Below are positions 5,842-8,910 of a stretch of 8,910 bases of DNA, piece by piece (the stretch's first letter is position 1; each line of letters begins with the position of its first letter). The position numbers were made by a program, and so were the translations under genes. The DNA is taken from the NCBI GenBank assembly GCA_900550785.1, contig URTL01000081.1:1-8910 (forward strand). The letters run 5' to 3'. Source of the stretch: an uncultured Collinsella sp. (GTDB lineage: Bacteria; Actinomycetota; Coriobacteriia; Coriobacteriales; Coriobacteriaceae). Below the pieces are notes generated by a model. It saw only the letters and a program-made list of their open reading frames with translations, was not told where the DNA came from and made no database searches.

Positions 5842-5965
5842 CGGAAGTGCGGGGAAAATCGAATACCGCCGACCACAAGGCGTTTTTGGCAACAAAACCC
5901 CTGATAAATTGTTGGTAAAAGTGCGGTCTGGTCGGCAGGTCCAGATTTTGCCGCATACTTCCGAA
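5840..5965. repeat. Imperfect long inverted repeat in the intergenic region
   Basis: The left arm (5840-5875) starts TTCGGAAGT, contains AAAATC and ends GCCGACCA. The right arm (5929-5965), read as its complement, has the same three blocks in the same order and nearly the same spacing. The 53-base centre contains CAACAA/TTGTTG (6 bp) around a 14-base loop. No convincing gene is present on either strand: the minus frames that cross it lack ribosome sites. It could be a small non-autonomous element, a dispersed repeat, or a structured RNA. Confidence 0.55.
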
Positions 5966-6138
5966 GGCGGGAGCCAAAACGGTCCTCCAGCGCTGTAATC
6001 AACCATGATTGTTCGCCGTTGATGCGTCAACAAGCAAAGAATGGGTAAACAAGGGGTCACGTATGGTGCAAATTTCGCACGTACCCAGACGCTTTGATAT
6101 AGTGTTGAGAACTCTTTACGTTGGAGGATGTAACCGGC
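5966..6138 (+). promoter_or_regulatory. Upstream region and promoter of the TrhA-like gene
   Basis: The best promoter is an extended -10, TGATATAGT (TG 6095-6096, TATAGT 6098-6103), with a weak -35 TTCGCA (6074-6079) 18 bases before it. The -35 overlaps a near-palindrome, GTGCAAATTTCGCAC (6066-6080), which could be an operator. Small inverted repeats AATCA/TGATT (about 5998-6011) and GTTGA/TCAAC (about 6018-6031) lie further upstream. The ribosome site GGAGG at 6123-6127 is 11 bases before ATG 6139. Confidence 0.45.
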
Positions 6139-6822
6139 ATGTCCGATTCGAGCGACAGTTCTAAGCCGCGACCCAAGACCGCGGCCGTTCCACACTACAC
6201 GGTGGGTGAGGAGATCATGAACTCCGTCACCCATGGTGTCGGCTGCCTGCTGGGTATCGCGGGCCTGGTGCTCCTGATCGTATTTGCCGCTCTTCGCGGC
6301 GGAGGCCCGGCTCACATGGCCGCGGCGATTGTCTATGGCGTCAGCATTATCCTCGAATACCTAGCCTCTACGCTCTACCACGCGATTCAGCCCGCGCGCG
6401 CCAAGCGCGTGTTTCGCATCATCGACCACAGCTGCATCTACCTGCTCATAGCCGGCAGCTATACGCCGTTTTGCCTCATCACACTGGCAAACGACGGCGG
6501 CCCTATGCTGTTCTTTGCCGTATGGGCCATCGCCATTATCGGCATCGCCCTCGAGTGCTTTATGCGCGAGCGCCAACCGCACTGGGTAAGCGGCCTGGTC
6601 TACCTGCTGATGGGCTGGCTCGTCGTCTTTAAGCTGCCCGAGCTCGTGTCGCTGCTCAACCCCGTGGCACTTGCCCTGCTCGCTGTCGGCGGCGTGTGCT
6701 ACACCGTGGGCGTGCCGTTCTACATCGCTAAAAACGTGCGCTACCTGCACAGTGTGTTTCACTTGTGGGTGCTCGCCGGCAGTATCTTCCAGTTCATGGC
6801 GGTGATCCTCTTCGTAATCTAG
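6139..6822 (+). CDS. trhA: Hemolysin III / TrhA family membrane protein (PAQR superfamily)
   Basis: A 227-residue integral membrane protein with about seven hydrophobic helices after a charged, Ser-rich N-terminus (residues 1-20). It carries the full PAQR/hemolysin III signature: EEIMNSVTHGVG at 24-35, S77-x3-H81 in ASTLYH, D96 in IIDHSCIYLLIAGSYTPF, and H204-x3-H208 in YLHSVFHLW. H81, H204 and H208 (with D96) correspond to the metal-binding residues of this superfamily. Bacterial members have been tied to membrane-energetics homeostasis; the 'hemolysin' name reflects an early finding and need not mean toxicity. ATG 6139 is preferred over an in-frame TTG at 6121 because GGAGG (6123-6127) then serves as its ribosome site. 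The length is normal. No terminator is seen in the 114 bases before the next gene. Confidence 0.92.
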   Translation: MSDSSDSSKPRPKTAAVPHYTVGEEIMNSVTHGVGCLLGIAGLVLLIVFAALRGGGPAHMAAAIVYGVSIILEYLASTLYHAIQPARAKRVFRIIDHSCIYLLIAGSYTPFCLITLANDGGPMLFFAVWAIAIIGIALECFMRERQPHWVSGLVYLLMGWLVVFKLPELVSLLNPVALALLAVGGVCYTVGVPFYIAKNVRYLHSVFHLWVLAGSIFQFMAVILFVI

Positions 6823-6936
6823 CGATCACGTCTGTGCCTGCGGACCCATCCAAGCGGCCGCCGGACGCAACTGCCCTATCCGTTATCTACGCTTACTACC
6901 TAACGTCCCGAATCTTGGAGGTTCGAGAAACTCCCG

Positions 6937-8310
6937 ATGGACATAACCATCTCCCTTATCACCACCCTCGTTTTGACCCTCATCAACGGCTACTTCTCTA
7001 TGTCCGAGATGGCGCTCACCACGGCCAAGCGCGCCGTGCTGGAGCACGAGGCCGAGGAAGGCGACAAACGCGCCGAGCGCGCCGTTAAGCTGGCTGCCGA
7101 CTCCGACCAGCTGCTCGCCACCATCCAGGTCGCCATCACGCTCGTGGGCTTTGCCTCGTCCGCCGTCGCCTCGACGAGCCTGTCCGACCCGCTCGCCACG
7201 TGGCTCATGAGCTTTGGCATCGCGCCGCTCTCTGCCATCGCGCGCGGACTGGCGCCGGTCATCATCACCGTTGCGGTCGCCTTCGTGTCCATCGTGATTG
7301 GCGAGCTTGTGCCCAAGCGCATTGGTCTGGCCAATGCCGAAGGCGTGTCCAAGCAGGTCGTGGGGCCGCTGTCGTTTTTCCAAAAGATCGCCCGTCCGCT
7401 CGTTTGGCTGACTGGCGCTTGCTCCGATGGCCTGGCCCGCATCCTGCGCATCAAGAGCGCCGACGATCGCCAAAACGTCTCGGAGGAAGAGATTAAGTAC
7501 ATGGTCTCGGAGCAGGACGACCTGCTCGACGAGGAAAAGCGTATGATCCACGAGATCTTCGACCTGGGCGATACCGTTGCCCGCGAGGTCATGGTGCCGC
7601 GCGTGGACACCACTATGTGCGAGGACGACGAGACGGTCGCCGACGTGCTGTCCACTATGCGCCAGACCGGCTTTAGCCGCATCCCCGTCTATCACGAAGA
7701 TCCCGACAACGTGGCGGGCATCGCGCACATCAAGGACCTGATTCAGCCCTCGCTCGACGGCGAGGGCGACCAGCCCATCGCCGGTTATTTGCGCGACGCC
7801 ACCTTTGTGCCCGACACCAAGGACATCCTGCCGCTGCTGTCCGAGATGCAGACTTCGCACGACCAGATCGTGGTGGTCGTGGACGAGTACGGCGGTACGG
7901 CTGGCATCATTACCATCGAGGACATCGTCGAGGAGATCGTGGGCGAGATCGAGGACGAATTCGACCCCGACAACAAGTACCTCACGCGTCTTTCGCGCCG
8001 TGAGTGGCTCGTCGATGGGCGTTTTTCGTGCGATGATGCGATTGAGCTTGGTTGGCCGCTCGAGGAAAGCGATGATTATGAGACCATCGCCGGCTGGATT
8101 TTGGAACTTTGCGACTCGGTGCCCGACATCGGAGAGGTGTTTGAGGTTGCAGGGTACAAGTTCAAGGTGCAGTCGATGCGTGGCCAGCGCATCTCGCTTA
8201 TTCGCGTGATCGCTCCGGCCGAAACCGATAAGAAGGATTCCGAGTCCTCGGCAGATAAGCCGGCGACGCCGGGCGCGGGCTCTGCGGGCCCGCACGACGG
8301 CGACGAGTAG
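6937..8310 (+). CDS. CNNM/CorC-type transporter-like protein (DUF21, CBS pair, CorC_HlyC)
   Basis: A 457-residue membrane protein with the standard hemolysin-C/CNNM order. Residues 1 to about 195 form the DUF21 transmembrane domain: ING(Y)FSMSEMALTTAKR near 16-32, the conserved GELVPKR at 122-128, and hydrophobic helices near 4-20, 60-80, 93-121 and 150-170. EEEIKYMVSEQ leads to REVMVPR (216-222), where the CBS pair starts (about 219-340, including FSRIPVYHEDPDNVAGIAHI and DEYGGTAGIITIEDIVEEIV). Residues about 350-425 are the CorC_HlyC domain, followed by an acidic, low-complexity tail of about 30 residues. Relatives move or regulate Mg2+ (CNNM/CorB/CorC), with CBS domains sensing nucleotides; the substrate here is not known. 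ATG 6937 is the first start in frame, but GGAGG at 6917-6921 is 15 bases away, a long gap. It is likely co-transcribed with the next gene. Confidence 0.9.
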   Translation: MDITISLITTLVLTLINGYFSMSEMALTTAKRAVLEHEAEEGDKRAERAVKLAADSDQLLATIQVAITLVGFASSAVASTSLSDPLATWLMSFGIAPLSAIARGLAPVIITVAVAFVSIVIGELVPKRIGLANAEGVSKQVVGPLSFFQKIARPLVWLTGACSDGLARILRIKSADDRQNVSEEEIKYMVSEQDDLLDEEKRMIHEIFDLGDTVAREVMVPRVDTTMCEDDETVADVLSTMRQTGFSRIPVYHEDPDNVAGIAHIKDLIQPSLDGEGDQPIAGYLRDATFVPDTKDILPLLSEMQTSHDQIVVVVDEYGGTAGIITIEDIVEEIVGEIEDEFDPDNKYLTRLSRREWLVDGRFSCDDAIELGWPLEESDDYETIAGWILELCDSVPDIGEVFEVAGYKFKVQSMRGQRISLIRVIAPAETDKKDSESSADKPATPGAGSAGPHDGDE

Positions 8311-8334
8311 GGCAAGGAAGAGTAGGGGAGAGTT

Positions 8335-8910
8335 ATGGCAGGCCTGTTCAACATCCTTAAGGTCACCGTCAGCGAGGACAAGATCTGCGCGCATGTGCTG
8401 GTGAACCCCGGCATGCCGCTCATGACCTCGGAGGACATCGAGGCCACGGCGCGCGTGTATTACCTGGTGCCCGCGATTGCCAAGCACCTGTGCCTGGGTG
8501 ATTCCGGTCGCGAGTTCCAGGACTGCATGGGTCAGACTGAGCTTTGCCATCTGCTTGAGCATGTGACGGTCGAGCTCATGAACGAGACCGGTCTTGCCGG
8601 TAGCATCTCGTGCGGCCGCACGCGCGTAAGCGAGCACGACGAGCGCGTCTTTGAGGTTGAGCTTTCGTGCCCCGACGACGCGCTGGCCATCGGCGCGCTG
8701 TCTTCGGCGACCTTTATGATGGATTGGGCCTATCTGCATGCCGACCAGCCCGCTCCCGATGTGGACGGTACGGTCGCGGGCCTGCGCAACCTGGTACTGG
8801 GTATGCGTGCCGAGGCCGAGGGCAAGGACCCGCACGAGGCCGTCGCCGCCGCGAACGCGACGATGGCCAACGCCGATGTGTGGCCGGAGCCGCCGCGCCG
8901 GCCTGGGCGG
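8335..8910 (+). CDS. Protein resembling the cyanophycin synthetase N-terminal domain (3' end beyond window)
   Basis: The frame is open from ATG 8335 to the window end, 192 residues with no stop. It begins MAGLFNILKVTVSEDKICAH. The section CHLLEHVTVELMNETGLAGS (71-90), then GRTRVSEHDERVFEVEL, resembles the 'H-[LI]-[LI]-E-H-[VI]-x-[LV]-E-L...G.TR' core found in the N-terminal domain of cyanophycin synthetases. Real cyanophycin synthetase would continue into an ATP-grasp domain; whether that happens cannot be seen, but the Ala/Pro-rich stretch at 165-192 (PHEAVAAANATMANADVWPE) looks more like a tail. The ribosome site AGGGGAG (8324-8330) is well placed, and the gene starts 24 bases after the CNNM-type gene, so one transcript is likely. 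The similarity is from memory of motifs only. Codon use matches the neighbours. Confidence 0.55.
   Translation, partial: MAGLFNILKVTVSEDKICAHVLVNPGMPLMTSEDIEATARVYYLVPAIAKHLCLGDSGREFQDCMGQTELCHLLEHVTVELMNETGLAGSISCGRTRVSEHDERVFEVELSCPDDALAIGALSSATFMMDWAYLHADQPAPDVDGTVAGLRNLVLGMRAEAEGKDPHEAVAAANATMANADVWPEPPRRPGR

Noticed and set aside
6121..6138. Upstream TTG start for the TrhA-like protein
   Set aside because: The segment contains GGAGG, which serves as the ribosome site for ATG 6139.
5759..6315. Minus-strand small open frames across the long inverted repeat
   Set aside because: They have no ribosome sites, overlap the terminator and the TrhA-like gene, and several frames compete; the inverted repeat explains the region better.
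6883..8835. A 650-residue open frame on the minus strand, antisense to the CNNM-type gene and its neighbour
   Set aside because: It mirrors two plus-strand genes with clear domains and ribosome sites, is dominated by R/H/A/G/D/L residues typical of antisense frames in GC-rich DNA, and shows no family motif.

Overview
The window looks like a piece of chromosome from a high-GC anaerobic actinobacterium of the class Coriobacteriia, most likely a Collinsella-like gut bacterium. The grounds are strong G/C preference at third codon positions, GGAGG-type ribosome sites and the kinds of protein encoded. The genus is inferred, since there is no 16S rRNA or marker gene here. The window splits into an accessory, rearranged left half (about 1-4470) and an ordinary chromosomal right half (about 4470-8910).

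Left half. It opens with the C-terminal end of an XRE-type regulator cut by the window edge (2-202). Next come about 280 bases that look like two unrelated gene remnants joined head to head (203-482). A complete minus-strand gene for an Abi-like HEPN protein follows (483-1208). Its upstream region is unusual: the best promoter has a perfect 6-1-6 palindrome inside its 17-bp spacer, and a terminator-like hairpin lies between that promoter and the start codon. A complete IS21-family element follows (1430-3859, istA and istB on the minus strand, inverted ends visible). It is joined on its right to the C-terminal half of an ISL3-family transposase (3865-4338), whose N-terminal half is absent from the other side. 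The region ends with three copies of a short TTTAAG..CGTCCC repeat, two of which form REP-like hairpins (4373-4466).

Right half. A DUF362-type protein with two [4Fe-4S] ferredoxin motifs (4550-5755) is closed by a strong intrinsic terminator (5803-5841). An imperfect inverted repeat about 126 bp long overlaps that terminator (5840-5965) and could be a dispersed intergenic element. A hemolysin III/TrhA (PAQR-family) membrane protein (6139-6822) follows, with an extended -10 promoter. Then come a CNNM/CorC-type CBS-domain membrane protein (6937-8310) and, 24 bases later, the start of a protein resembling the N-terminal domain of cyanophycin synthetase (8335 to the window end). The last two are probably co-transcribed.

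Nothing here amounts to a clear new multi-gene system. The observations most worth following are the Abi/HEPN control region, the two intergenic repeat families, the mosaic at 203-482, and the stand-alone cyanophycin-synthetase-like domain next to a CNNM transporter.
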